Assembly (NCBI GenBank): GCA_032123495.1
Contig: JAQBFG010000068.1
Location: forward strand, 1 to 64,000
Origin: JAAERC01 sp032123495
GTDB lineage: Bacteria; Zixibacteria; MSB-5A5; GN15; PGXB01
Reading direction: 5' to 3'
DNA: 64,000 bases
Part shown: in pieces, positions 16,711 through 25,482 of the stretch
How positions within the stretch are numbered: position 1 is the first letter of the stretch
Layout: every line of letters begins with the position of its first letter
Made by a program: the position numbers and the translations under genes
The notes under the pieces: generated by a model
Database searches by the model: none
What the model was told of the DNA's origin: nothing
The model's input: the letters and a program-made list of their open reading frames with translations, nothing else

Positions 16711-18421
16711 ATTTTGCCTTATTTATTCCGGGTCTCAAATTATTTTCATAAATTTTAATTGTCGTCTCTTGTTTCTTTGCCTCAACCCAACTGGCCAAAG
16801 CACTCTGTTTCCTTTCCGCACCCATATTCGCCTGAATTGATTGCTTGGCCTGTTGATACTCCTGAATTTCGGCCGGCTTTTTATCAGCAACATAAACAAT
16901 TGCGAACTTATCATTTCTTCTAACCGGTCCGGCTATTTGACCAACCGAAACCTGATCGGCGGCATTATATATTAACTCGTTGGTTCGCTGCTCAATATAA
17001 TTCATATCACCTTCTCGTTCCCTGTAGTTGGGCCGTTCAGTGACTTTGCTGGCGACTTCTCTGAATTTTGTTAGAGATTTTATTTCATTTTTGTATTTTA
17101 TCGCTTCTTGTTCAGAGGAAAGCAGTATTTCGTAAATGTGAATTTTGGCCGGTATTTCAAACAATTCGATATTATCATCATAATACTGTTTCAATTCTTC
17201 ATCAGTTACCGGATTAATAATCGGGATCGAATCATTTTCGACTATGACAGCCATGGTTAATTCTCTAAACCTTTTTATTTTCCGTTTGTATTCAGGATCA
17301 TCCTCAATACCTTTTCGCCTAGCCTCGGCCGCCAACAGATCCATAACATTTTGGAGGAAAATAAATTTCTCCATTTTTTCATAATCATCAAGGTCCGGTC
17401 TGACTTCGGCTCTCTGTTGCTTAATCATGGTCAAATACTGTCCCAAAGTCATCTGTCCACCTTCCCAGGTTGCCAGAATCAGTTCTTTTTCATGGCGATC
17501 AAGCTGCCTTAAATCAAAATCATTTTTTGGCATTGATTCAAGAAGTTGTTGGGGATACAGATTATCCCGCTTATGAATAACATATTCAATCGTCGCTTCT
17601 TCAATAGTAATAGGCGATTTATTCTCAATTACCGTTAAAAACGAATCCATTAATTGTCCACGATAACTGTTTTTAACCGATTCTTCTAAAAATTCCTGCA
17701 TCAATTCAAAGCTTTTTCTTTCATCATTGGGAATTCGATCTTCGACTTTAGCAATATGCCAGCCAAAGTTGGTTTTAAACGGCCTGGAGATTTCTCCGGG
17801 AGCCAAATTAAATATCGCTTCCGAAAATGGCATAACCAACTGACCCCAAACAGCATAATCAAGCTCTCCCCGGTTTTGTTTAACCAAAGGATCAATAGAA
17901 TGATTAATGGCCATCTCACCAAAATCGGCGCCGCTGTTAAGACTGTCAAATATTATTAACGCCGTTTCTTCATCTTCAAATAAAATATGAGATGACATCA
18001 CTTTGTATTCAAGACTATCATAAAGCGCCCGAACCTCTTGTTCGTCGAACGAAATATGATCCTCAATTTCTCTTAAGTAAAGAACATCAAGCAAAAATTC
18101 GTTCTTATTGTTCAATACCAGTCGGTTAACCTCCTCAGAGGCATCAAGCCCCAATCGGTAAGCCTCCTGAATCAATAGCTGTTGAACTATCAAACTATCA
18201 AGAATTGACCGGCGAAAAGTAAGTTCGTCCTCAAAAGAATCAAAAGGCTGAGTCTGCCGTTCAAATATCTCATTGAGATTAATCGCTTGTATTTTGTCCG
18301 GTCCGACCTCGGCCAGAAGAAGGTTATTATCATCGCCGCCACAACCGACAAAAAGTGATCCTGTAACGGCTAAAGTGGCCATAAAGGCCAGAAAAATAAT
18401 ATTCTTTTGCAGTTGCTTCAT
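16694..18421 (-). CDS. Parvulin-type PPIase lipoprotein (PpiC/PrsA-like)
   Basis: 575-aa protein with an N-terminal export signal ending in SLFVGCGGDD, consistent with a lipobox and lipidation at the Cys. One clear parvulin domain lies around 135-220 (SSHILFEDEETALIIF, GELDYAVWGQL, FGWHIAKVEDR), with a second degenerate rotamase-like region near 425-525 (IHIYEILLSS, EGDMNYIEQ). It probably anchors in a membrane and helps fold exported proteins. AAGAGGAAGTATAAGT upstream of ATG supports the start. Its end overlaps the SurA-like gene, so the two are likely co-translated. Confidence 0.88.
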   Translation of the reverse strand: MKQLQKNIIFLAFMATLAVTGSLFVGCGGDDNNLLLAEVGPDKIQAINLNEIFERQTQPFDSFEDELTFRRSILDSLIVQQLLIQEAYRLGLDASEEVNRLVLNNKNEFLLDVLYLREIEDHISFDEQEVRALYDSLEYKVMSSHILFEDEETALIIFDSLNSGADFGEMAINHSIDPLVKQNRGELDYAVWGQLVMPFSEAIFNLAPGEISRPFKTNFGWHIAKVEDRIPNDERKSFELMQEFLEESVKNSYRGQLMDSFLTVIENKSPITIEEATIEYVIHKRDNLYPQQLLESMPKNDFDLRQLDRHEKELILATWEGGQMTLGQYLTMIKQQRAEVRPDLDDYEKMEKFIFLQNVMDLLAAEARRKGIEDDPEYKRKIKRFRELTMAVIVENDSIPIINPVTDEELKQYYDDNIELFEIPAKIHIYEILLSSEQEAIKYKNEIKSLTKFREVASKVTERPNYREREGDMNYIEQRTNELIYNAADQVSVGQIAGPVRRNDKFAIVYVADKKPAEIQEYQQAKQSIQANMGAERKQSALASWVEAKKQETTIKIYENNLRPGINKAKYEQTN

Positions 18422-18680
18422 ACTTATACTTCCTCTTTTATCTATTTACTGTCTATTCTTATACCTGCGGACAATATGTTCGTTCCTATATTTTGATTCA
18501 AAGTTAAGACAGGAATAATACCGCGTCCTGGACGGTTAGGCAAGCAGTTTCTGGTTGAATATATTGATAAGGGTGGGAACATAATATTTAATGAATTCCA
18601 ATAAATACTTGCTTAATTTCTTAACGTGCTATACTTTCAGAATTTATTAATATTTGTTATTGTTAATGAGGAGTTTTTCT

Positions 18681-20039
18681 ATGACCAGAATTCTAACGAC
18701 CCGAAGAATTTTTGTTGGAATTGTTGTTACTCTTGGATACTTAATATATAATTTTGCCTTTGCAACCGCAGGCGAAACAGGGGAAGCGGCCGGGCATGGC
18801 GGCGAAGTAGCCGATGTTTTACTTGGTCTCATTATTATTCTACTGGCCGCCAAATTGGGCGGTGACTTTTTCGAACGATTTAAACAACCGGCCGTTCTGG
18901 GAGAATTAATAATCGGGATGCTAATCGGCAATTTGGTGTTGGTTGGACCGGATATTTTCGAACCTTTTAAACACAGTCTGACCCTTGATGTTCTGGCCGA
19001 GATCGGCGTTATTATTCTGCTTTTTGAAGTAGGTTTGGAATCGTCGCTTCAGGAAATGCTAAAAGTCGGTGTCGCCTCATTTATGGTGGCAACTTTTGGT
19101 GTTGTCGCGCCGTTTTTCCTCGGTTGGGGTGTCGCTCTTTTCTTCCTTCCTGAAGCATCTATTTATGTTCATATTTTTGTCGGAGCGACTTTGACGGCAA
19201 CCTCGGTCGGTATCACTGCCAGAGTCCTAAAAGATATCGGTAAAATTCGCACCCGCGAGGCCAAAATCATTCTGGGTGCAGCTGTAATCGATGATATTAT
19301 GGGTCTGATAATTCTGGCCGTCGTGGTTGGTATAATAAATGCCGCCAACACTGGAGGTGCCAGTGTAGGCTCGCTGGATGTCTTTATAATTGTTGCCAAG
19401 GCACTTGGGTTTGTAATTGGGTCGATACTTATCGGTAACCTGATGATGCCGCAGATCTTTAAATTTGGCAGTAAATTCAAGGTCTCCGGGATATTATTAT
19501 CAACAGCATTGTTAGTCTGTTTTCTGATGGCTTATCTGGCCAGTTTGATCGGTTTGGCCCCAATTGTAGGTGCTTTTGCCGCCGGACTGATTCTTGATAA
19601 GGTCCAATATAAAGATTTCACCGATCGCGGAGAGCACTCAATCGATGAGTTGGTGTCACCAATTGGTGTCTTTTTAATTCCTATTTTCTTTGTCAAGATG
19701 GGAATGATGGTTGACCTGTCAACCTTTGGAAACACAAGCATTCTTGCTTTTGCCGGGGTGATGACAATCGCGGCGATTGCCGGTAAACAGGTCTGTTCTT
19801 TGGCTATCTTTGATAAATCAATAAATAAAATCTCTATCGGTCTGGGAATGATTCCCCGTGGAGAGGTCGGTTTGATTTTTGCCGGCATAGGGGCCAAATT
19901 GGTCCTCGATAATACACCGGTGATTAGCTCTGGCACTTACTCGGCAGTTGTAATTATGGTAATTGTCACAACGCTGGTAACCCCGCCGCTGCTGAAAATG
20001 TCATTGCTTAAAGATGATAAAAAGAAGGCATCTGCCTGA
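18681..20039 (+). CDS. CPA2-family cation/proton antiporter
   Basis: 452-aa integral membrane protein with about twelve hydrophobic segments. ATLTATSVGITARVL and, above all, AAVIDDIMGLIIL carry the twin Asp of electrogenic CPA2 antiporters (NapA/NhaA type), suggesting 2H+/Na+ exchange across the inner membrane. An N-terminal signal-like segment ends near ATAGETGEAAGHGGE, a His/Glu-rich linker before TM1. The start is placed at 18681 because GAGGAG lies 7 nt upstream; an upstream in-frame TTG (18654) has no support. No TrkA or KefC-type regulatory domain is attached. Confidence 0.92.
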   Translation: MTRILTTRRIFVGIVVTLGYLIYNFAFATAGETGEAAGHGGEVADVLLGLIIILLAAKLGGDFFERFKQPAVLGELIIGMLIGNLVLVGPDIFEPFKHSLTLDVLAEIGVIILLFEVGLESSLQEMLKVGVASFMVATFGVVAPFFLGWGVALFFLPEASIYVHIFVGATLTATSVGITARVLKDIGKIRTREAKIILGAAVIDDIMGLIILAVVVGIINAANTGGASVGSLDVFIIVAKALGFVIGSILIGNLMMPQIFKFGSKFKVSGILLSTALLVCFLMAYLASLIGLAPIVGAFAAGLILDKVQYKDFTDRGEHSIDELVSPIGVFLIPIFFVKMGMMVDLSTFGNTSILAFAGVMTIAAIAGKQVCSLAIFDKSINKISIGLGMIPRGEVGLIFAGIGAKLVLDNTPVISSGTYSAVVIMVIVTTLVTPPLLKMSLLKDDKKKASA

Positions 20040-20085
20040 TTTTTAAAATAGTTGTTTTGCCACAGCTTCAATTTGAGAGGAAATT

Positions 20086-20934
20086 ATGAATTATTTCTTA
20101 GTTATAATTATGTTTATTTTTGTTTCATCTGTTCTTCCAGAGACGATTACAAAATCTAATACCTCTAAAATAAATCTATTTACAGATAAATATGAGTATG
20201 AGGTCTCAAATACTTCCTTTGAAGTCATACCCTATTACCCATTTGGCAACTCACGAAGGATGCTGATCGAAGAAACAATAAGTAAAAAAGCACATGTATA
20301 TGAAATGGGTGTTTCTGCACATATATCTATTAAGGCTTATGATTGTTTTGCCAACGACTCATTTAATCTTTTATGGGAAATAAAAGAATTTGGTGAAGAA
20401 TCTGAGTTTAAAGATAATATGGTTTCTTTTATATCTTATGGTTGCTGTGATGCACAATCTACATATATCTATTATGATTTAGTTTCAGCAAAATACCTAA
20501 TGCATACTACTGAACCAGCTAAAAGCTATTACGATTCAAAGGGAAAATCTCACATAATTGGATTCTATTCACCTGAGGCAATTATTACTGACTCATTGTA
20601 CCCTTACGCGGATAGCTTAGCTGGTGTTCTAAGGTTGATCACAGAAAATGATATTTCGTATGAACTTGTAATATATAAAACAAACGAAGATTATGAGATA
20701 TTTCCCACATTGGATATTGTGGATCAAAGGGGAGATTCCTTGAAGAGCCCTTATTTTATTAAAAGGGAACCTAACAGAGCAATTTTATATTATGCTAACT
20801 CTAAAGAGAGCTCAATTTTAGATGTTATATTCTCACCAGTAAAGAAGTTAGAAATACCCTATAACTCAGACGGATTTTTAATTGATGAAATAGATGGTCC
20901 AGATGAATTATCTTTTATTCATTTAAAACGATAA
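20086..20934 (+). CDS. Orphan secreted protein, AT-rich
   Basis: 282 residues with a signal peptide (about 1-18) and no family I recognise. The rest is mixed alpha/beta, Tyr/Ser/Asp-rich, with a Cys pair in SYGCCDAQSTYIYYD. GAGAGGAAATT before ATG is a strong SD. The gene is visibly more AT-rich than its neighbours and uses TTA, AGG, ATA and AAT codons freely, unlike the adjacent antiporter, which may mean recent acquisition. A GTTACCCAC-type palindrome that works as a terminator follows. It could be a periplasmic protein or lipid-free surface protein. Confidence 0.75.
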   Translation: MNYFLVIIMFIFVSSVLPETITKSNTSKINLFTDKYEYEVSNTSFEVIPYYPFGNSRRMLIEETISKKAHVYEMGVSAHISIKAYDCFANDSFNLLWEIKEFGEESEFKDNMVSFISYGCCDAQSTYIYYDLVSAKYLMHTTEPAKSYYDSKGKSHIIGFYSPEAIITDSLYPYADSLAGVLRLITENDISYELVIYKTNEDYEIFPTLDIVDQRGDSLKSPYFIKREPNRAILYYANSKESSILDVIFSPVKKLEIPYNSDGFLIDEIDGPDELSFIHLKR

Positions 20935-20950
20935 TAGTCTGGGCGGGTTA

Positions 20951-21007
20951 CCCACAGCTTGTTATAAGTCCTGAGATAAACGAAGGGCTGTGGGAATTTT
21001 TCTTTTT
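20951..21007 (+). terminator. Terminator built on GTTACCCAC palindrome
   Basis: Arms CCCACAGC (20951-20958) and GCTGTGGG (20987-20994) with a 28-nt loop, followed by AATTTTTCTTTTT. The left arm is part of GGTTACCCACA, matching the intergenic palindrome family seen at 44301, 45754, 54064 and 55257. Confidence 0.65.
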
Positions 21008-21040
21008 GATTCTAAATTTTTTATGAGCCACGCCGACACG

Positions 21041-23203
21041 CTACTTTTGCCATTTCTGAATTTCCGGGATATAGCCACTATCAATATCTATTCCAACCCC
21101 GAAATTATTGTTCCCATAAGTGCTATCGGTTTTGGCCGGAGCAAACCAAACGGCATTGTTTTTGGCGTTCGGATGACTCTCTTCCATATATTTTTCACTA
21201 TCTTCATAAGTTAAATAGAGATCAGTTCCGCCAATATCAATCAGGCAGCCGAGCGATTTGACATAATATGTGTAAGGTGCAAGTTTTCTCGGTTTTGCAA
21301 AATCAGAGCGATATGAAGCCTGACCAAGACCATCGGTTCCGACTCCGAGCCGATACTGATCATCTCCGCCGATATCAATTAGAAATGCAAAGGAGCGAAT
21401 CTGCGCCAGTCCCATCGAAATCATTTTTGCTTTATATATATCGTTACCGCCAATATTTATTAATAATGAATTGGTAAAATCCCAGCCAAACCCTAAAGCA
21501 GCCCCGGCGGTTTCGTAAAGCTCATGATTATCATCGCCGCCCTCATCAATTAAAATAGCATTACAGAAATGCGCTCCCGACCCTTGCGTAAAATAGCATG
21601 ACTCATAGCGGTCATTCCCATTTCGGTCATAGGCGATTCCGGTGGCAAACCAGTATGAACACCCGAGCGACCAGTTACCGGAAAGATAATGGTCATTACC
21701 GGAGATATCAATTATGGCACCGAGACCTCCCGCCCAGGAATGTCCATCGCTGCCATCGCCACGCCGACCGCCACCATACCCCTGAACATTACTGAGGTTG
21801 ATATTGAATTTGGAATGATAGTCAGGACGACTAAATACATTTGGATCCGGCTCACCTTTATAATAGTCATCACCGGCATAATCGGCCAAAACGCCAATAC
21901 CTCCGCCAACGCCGCCACATCCCTGGCCATCGCCAAAGATATAATAATTATCGGAGCCGTCGGCATCGAAACAAAGACCTATTCCAAAATATCCGCACCC
22001 CTGTCCCGATAACTCAGCACGATATTTGTCGTCCCCCACTTTATCATAGAGCATCCCGACCCCAAAGAAGCCAAAACCTTGCGAGTAATTTTTGGTTTCA
22101 TAGGTGTCATTTCCGGACTGATCGTATAAAAGCCCGATTCCCATCACGCCTGCTCCACAGGTTGAGATATCCTGGTCTGTTCGGTAAATATCATCACCGC
22201 CCAGATCGATAAACATTGAAACCAGATTAGAAACCGAAGTTCCCCCGCAATTACCGGTAAAAACAGCATCGTTGCCAAAATCAATAACCAGTAAGGTATT
22301 GTTACAATCGAAAGATTTGATTCTATTTTTTTTCAGATAATCTTTACCAAGAAAGACAATCCGGCCGGACGGTGTCGATAAATCAAAATAATAATCGGCC
22401 GGAATAGTGCCGTAGAAAATAAGCGAGTCAGCAGTCTCTTCGGCCAGCGCCGCTGTTTTGAGAGCCGCGTAATGAAGCGAAGCATAATCGATCTCCGCGG
22501 CGATATCATCTATTTCGGGATAATAAACGGTGCCGTCAGATTGAGTTTTCGCCAGATCACGAATATTAAAAATTTTCTGTTTTGATTCTTCACTGCAGTT
22601 GCGAAACGCTAGTTTCTGCCAATAAATTATATCAGCCAGATTATTAACTGCTTTGGCAAGAATCAATTCTATTTCGGTAGAGATTTCATTGGCAAAATTT
22701 GTTATCTCTTTTTTATAATCGGGCCAATCAGCCTTTTCACCAAAAGTATAATACTCTGATGGTCGACCAGCTGACTCAAACAGTTTCCCGAACGCCTTTT
22801 CAAGCGGATAAATAGAATCAGTAACCGGAATAAGATTTGCCGAATATGATCTGAATCCGCCCAGCTTACGATCAACACCGAGCGAATATGCCAGGGCATA
22901 AAAAGATATTGAATTAGAATCAAGATAAGCCGGAGCCAGATACTTTTCGACTGCATCAGCCATAGTTTTACTGTAATCATACAACATCAGCGGTTCAGCA
23001 AAAAGATCATCAAACGATGTCAACCGATACGGTGTATCGAACGGAAAGCGATTCCAGTATCCTTTTTGTTGATAGCCAATATCTGATCTATTAAATCCGA
23101 TTGAGTCAAGAACTATCTGAAGGATATCATTTGTGTCCTGCGCATTTGTTGACGAACAGCAAATAATTATTACTGACAAAAAAAGACCGACCGTTTTAAG
23201 CAT
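21041..23203 (-). CDS. Secreted protein with about eleven G-D/N-D-x-Y repeats
   Basis: 720 residues. A signal peptide (about 1-21, ending STNAQ) is followed by a helical region of about 280 residues, then about eleven copies of a roughly 26-residue unit from about 330 to 690. Each unit has a short hydrophobic strand, D-x-x-G-[DNST]-D-x-Y, then a stretch rich in Q-G-x-G-x-x-G. Examples are FIDLGGDDIY, LYDQSGNDTY, LYDKVGDDKY and LIDIGGDDQY. This pattern fits a beta-solenoid with acidic turns that may bind Ca2+; that is inference. No enzyme motif is visible, and the protein is probably surface or periplasmic. No sorting domain ends it. Confidence 0.8.
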   Translation of the reverse strand: MLKTVGLFLSVIIICCSSTNAQDTNDILQIVLDSIGFNRSDIGYQQKGYWNRFPFDTPYRLTSFDDLFAEPLMLYDYSKTMADAVEKYLAPAYLDSNSISFYALAYSLGVDRKLGGFRSYSANLIPVTDSIYPLEKAFGKLFESAGRPSEYYTFGEKADWPDYKKEITNFANEISTEIELILAKAVNNLADIIYWQKLAFRNCSEESKQKIFNIRDLAKTQSDGTVYYPEIDDIAAEIDYASLHYAALKTAALAEETADSLIFYGTIPADYYFDLSTPSGRIVFLGKDYLKKNRIKSFDCNNTLLVIDFGNDAVFTGNCGGTSVSNLVSMFIDLGGDDIYRTDQDISTCGAGVMGIGLLYDQSGNDTYETKNYSQGFGFFGVGMLYDKVGDDKYRAELSGQGCGYFGIGLCFDADGSDNYYIFGDGQGCGGVGGGIGVLADYAGDDYYKGEPDPNVFSRPDYHSKFNINLSNVQGYGGGRRGDGSDGHSWAGGLGAIIDISGNDHYLSGNWSLGCSYWFATGIAYDRNGNDRYESCYFTQGSGAHFCNAILIDEGGDDNHELYETAGAALGFGWDFTNSLLINIGGNDIYKAKMISMGLAQIRSFAFLIDIGGDDQYRLGVGTDGLGQASYRSDFAKPRKLAPYTYYVKSLGCLIDIGGTDLYLTYEDSEKYMEESHPNAKNNAVWFAPAKTDSTYGNNNFGVGIDIDSGYIPEIQKWQK

Positions 23204-23274
23204 CTTATATCCTTATGCTATAAATTTCCCATATTACTGTTCCGAAAAATAATAATCATTATATCAACTGGCTA

Positions 23275-23307
23275 TAAAAAAACCCCGATTCAAATTGAAT
23301 CGGGGTT
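23275..23307 (-). terminator. Rho-independent terminator after H1-like gene
   Basis: The stem AACCCCGATTCAA (23281-23293) pairs with the complementary arm ending CGGGGTT at 23307. On the minus strand it is followed by TTTTTTTA. It lies 26 bp beyond the stop of the H1-like gene. Confidence 0.88.
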
Positions 23308-23332
23308 CAATATTAGAAGCTACAAATAAAAT

Positions 23333-24202
23333 TTATCTGTAATTCCTCTTGACAACTCTTTTGCGAGCTGTTTTGCGGACCGGCTTGCGGGTGATTGCCT
23401 TGCGGGTCACTTTACGAGTCGTAGCTTTACGAACCGGTGATTTTCTCGTGATTGCCTTGCGGGTCACTTTACGAGTCGTAGCTTTACGAACCGGTGATTT
23501 TCTCGTGATAGCCTTGCGAGTCACTTTGCGAGTTGTAGCTTTACGAACCGGTGATTTTCTCGTGATAGCCTTGCGAGTCACTTTGCGAGTCGTAGCTTTA
23601 CGAACCGGTGATTTTCTCGTGATAGCCTTGCGAGTCACTTTACGAGTCGTAGCTTTACGAACCGGTGATTTTCTCGTGATAGCCTTGCGAGTCACTTTGC
23701 GAGTTGTAGCTTTACGAACCGGTGATTTTCTCGTGATAGCTTTGCGAGTTACTTTGCGGGTCGTAGCTTTACGAACCGGTGATTTTCTCGTGATAGCCTT
23801 GCGAGTCACTTTGCGAGTTGTAGCTTTACGAACCGGTGATTTTCTCGTAGTTGCTTTGCGGGTCACTTTACGAGTCGTAGTTTTACGAACCGGTGATTTT
23901 TTCACGGCAGCTTTACGAACCGGTGATTTCTTCACGGCAGCTTTACGAACCGGTGATTTCTTCACGGCAGCTTTACGAACTGGTGATTTCTTCACGGCAG
24001 CTTTACGAACTGGTGATTTCTTCACGGCAGCTTTGCGAACTGGTGATTTCTTCACGGCAGCTTTGCGAACCGGTGATTTCTTCACGGCAGCTTTGCGAAC
24101 CGGTGATTTCTTCACGGCAGCTTTGCGAGTCCCAGTCTTTCTGGTAGTGGTCTTGCGTGTCCTTGTAGTACGTCCGGTAGTTTTACTTGTCCGGTTAGGC
24201 AT
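23333..24202 (-). CDS. Histone H1-like Lys/Arg repeat protein
   Basis: 289 residues, almost wholly Lys, Arg, Thr, Ala, Val, Ser and Pro, with no acidic residues. It starts MPNRTSKTTGRTTRTRK, then about eight copies of AAVKKSPVRK (10 aa, 30 bp), then about nine copies of a 19-aa unit of the form ATTRKVTRKAITRKSPVRK (57 bp), ending RKRVVKRNYR. The repeated SPVRK resembles SPKK DNA minor-groove motifs of eukaryotic H1 and of bacterial H1-like proteins, so nucleoid compaction is the likely role. The start at 24202 follows GGGAGGATACACA; an ATG 15 bp upstream lacks an SD. Repeat number is likely variable. Confidence 0.85.
   Translation of the reverse strand: MPNRTSKTTGRTTRTRKTTTRKTGTRKAAVKKSPVRKAAVKKSPVRKAAVKKSPVRKAAVKKSPVRKAAVKKSPVRKAAVKKSPVRKAAVKKSPVRKAAVKKSPVRKTTTRKVTRKATTRKSPVRKATTRKVTRKAITRKSPVRKATTRKVTRKAITRKSPVRKATTRKVTRKAITRKSPVRKATTRKVTRKAITRKSPVRKATTRKVTRKAITRKSPVRKATTRKVTRKAITRKSPVRKATTRKVTRKAITRKSPVRKATTRKVTRKAITRKPVRKTARKRVVKRNYR
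23392..23904. repeat. 57-bp tandem repeat, about nine units
   Basis: In-frame direct repeats coding the 19-aa unit. Units differ by scattered third-position changes such as gattgccttgcg versus gatagccttgcg. They are coding, not CRISPR-like: there are no unique spacers. Confidence 0.9.
23905..24140. repeat. 30-bp tandem repeat, about eight units
   Basis: In-frame direct repeats coding AAVKKSPVRK. Silent differences (ctttacgaac / ctttgcgaac, accggt / actggt) occur in blocks, as expected from unit duplication. Confidence 0.9.
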
Positions 24203-24724
24203 TGTGTATCCTCCCATTAGTGGGTAGAGTAACAGTTTACAAACCAGAAGTACTGGTTTGGATAATCGTAATTTTTATCGACAACCATTGAAAATTATTT
24301 AGCAATAACTTGCTGCTATTTAACATTTTATTGGAGTTGTATGATTCTTGAATTAAAGCGTGCATATTGCCAGAATTATTTTATCCATTTTCGATACTTT
24401 TTGGTCAATTAATTTTTTAATAAATCCAAAATTATGAATCGATTTAGAAATTGTTTGGATTCAAAAACGATATCACCAAATGTGAAATATTCTTCATAAT
24501 TTCTACCAATTGCAAACTTTTTTACTTTTACTTTAATAAAATATTTTTTCCTCGTGCCGACCTGAACAGAAAACTTTCTACTCCCCTATGCTACTATCAC
24601 ACATAATGTTACACACTCACAGAACAATTGATTTTGATTTCTGGGATCATCATAAATTTAGAAATCGCTTAAGGCACACTCTTTGCTCAAGAGACCGTAG
24701 CAGCAACACTGAAAAGGAGAAAAT
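24203..24724. other. AT-rich divergent intergenic region
   Basis: No convincing gene. It separates the H1-like gene (minus) from an unknown gene (plus), so it should hold both promoters, but I cannot pick clear -35/-10 pairs. An inverted repeat AAACCAG-N5-CTGGTTT lies at 24241-24259, in the leader of the H1-like gene. The short plus frame 24588-24770 overlaps the next gene and has no SD. Confidence 0.5.
24241..24259. promoter_or_regulatory. Inverted repeat in H1-like gene leader
   Basis: Perfect 7-bp arms AAACCAG (24241-24247) and CTGGTTT (24253-24259) around a 5-nt centre, about 39 bp upstream of the H1-like ATG. It could be an operator or a leader hairpin; no evidence distinguishes these. 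Confidence 0.4.
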
Positions 24725-25345
24725 ATGCTGGATGACAATTATCAACGCGGATTCAGTCCTGAAAGATTAAGTTCAGTTTCGGAGCCAAAGGTGCATAGTG
24801 ATGATGAAGGATTCTACATTTTTACTCTTTCTGAAAATGTTAAGGTATATTTTGACGATTATTATAATTTCCTCAAAAATGTCTATCGCCGCTGCCAGCA
24901 AGAGCTGATTATAATCGATGAAAAACTGGAAATTACCCCGGAAGACAAATGCGAAACGGTATCATTTTATCGCGCAAAAAAACTGATTGTTGAAATAGTT
25001 TCTAAAACTGTGAAAAGTTTCTATACCGATGACTCAACTTTTGGAGTCATTATGACTCCCTGGTGCTTTGGAACGGTGCTTCTGGAAAAGGTGGAAATTT
25101 ACCGTGAGCGGTTGGCCAAAGGTGACATAAATGAAGAGGAAATTCCGGAATTTCCATATTATGTTATCAAGTATATCGATGAAATTCATCGTAAAACTCT
25201 ACTCGAAATTTTTGATTTTCCCGAAGAGGCTTTCAAAATGCGCTGGCAATACAGTGAATTGCTGAAAAGATATTCCAGCGTTTTGAACAATATCACAAAA
25301 TCTCTGAATTCGGTGTTGACGACTATCAAAACCTATGGATCTTAA
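24725..25345 (+). CDS. Unknown cytosolic protein
   Basis: 206 residues, no signal peptide or membrane segment, mostly helical and acidic. I recognise no family. Features are a central segment SFYTDDSTFGVIMTPWCFGTVLLEKVEIYRERL and a helical C-terminus ending LNSVLTTIKTYGS. AAGGAGAAAAT before ATG is a strong ribosome binding site and a strong terminator follows at 25371, so it is a real single-gene unit. The next gene, an HD-GYP protein on the same strand, is beyond that terminator. Confidence 0.78.
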   Translation: MLDDNYQRGFSPERLSSVSEPKVHSDDEGFYIFTLSENVKVYFDDYYNFLKNVYRRCQQELIIIDEKLEITPEDKCETVSFYRAKKLIVEIVSKTVKSFYTDDSTFGVIMTPWCFGTVLLEKVEIYRERLAKGDINEEEIPEFPYYVIKYIDEIHRKTLLEIFDFPEEAFKMRWQYSELLKRYSSVLNNITKSLNSVLTTIKTYGS

Positions 25346-25370
25346 TATAAATTCCTACTTTCTCCTGCTG

Positions 25371-25407
25371 ACCCTCGAATTTATACAAAATTCGGGGGTT
25401 TTTTTTA
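25371..25407 (+). terminator. Rho-independent terminator
   Basis: Stem CCCTCGAATTT / AAATTCGGGGG (25372-25397, one T-G pair) with loop ATACA, followed by eight or more T. It lies about 25 bp past the stop of the preceding gene. Confidence 0.88.
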
Positions 25408-25482
25408 TTGGTTTATAAGGAAATTGCGGTTATCGGCCGATAATAAAAAAGACAGATATAAAAATTGGAAGAATATTAGCGA

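Noticed and set aside
23392..24140. CRISPR-like array of direct repeats
   Set aside because: Repeats are contiguous without unique spacers, in frame, and encode a basic protein.
23349..24227. 292-codon plus-strand frame as a real gene
   Set aside because: It is the exact antisense of the Lys/Arg repeat gene, whose start has a proper SD and whose 3' end has a terminator; the antisense has none.
24588..24770. Plus-strand 60-codon frame before the 24725 gene
   Set aside because: No SD; overlaps the well-supported start at 24725.
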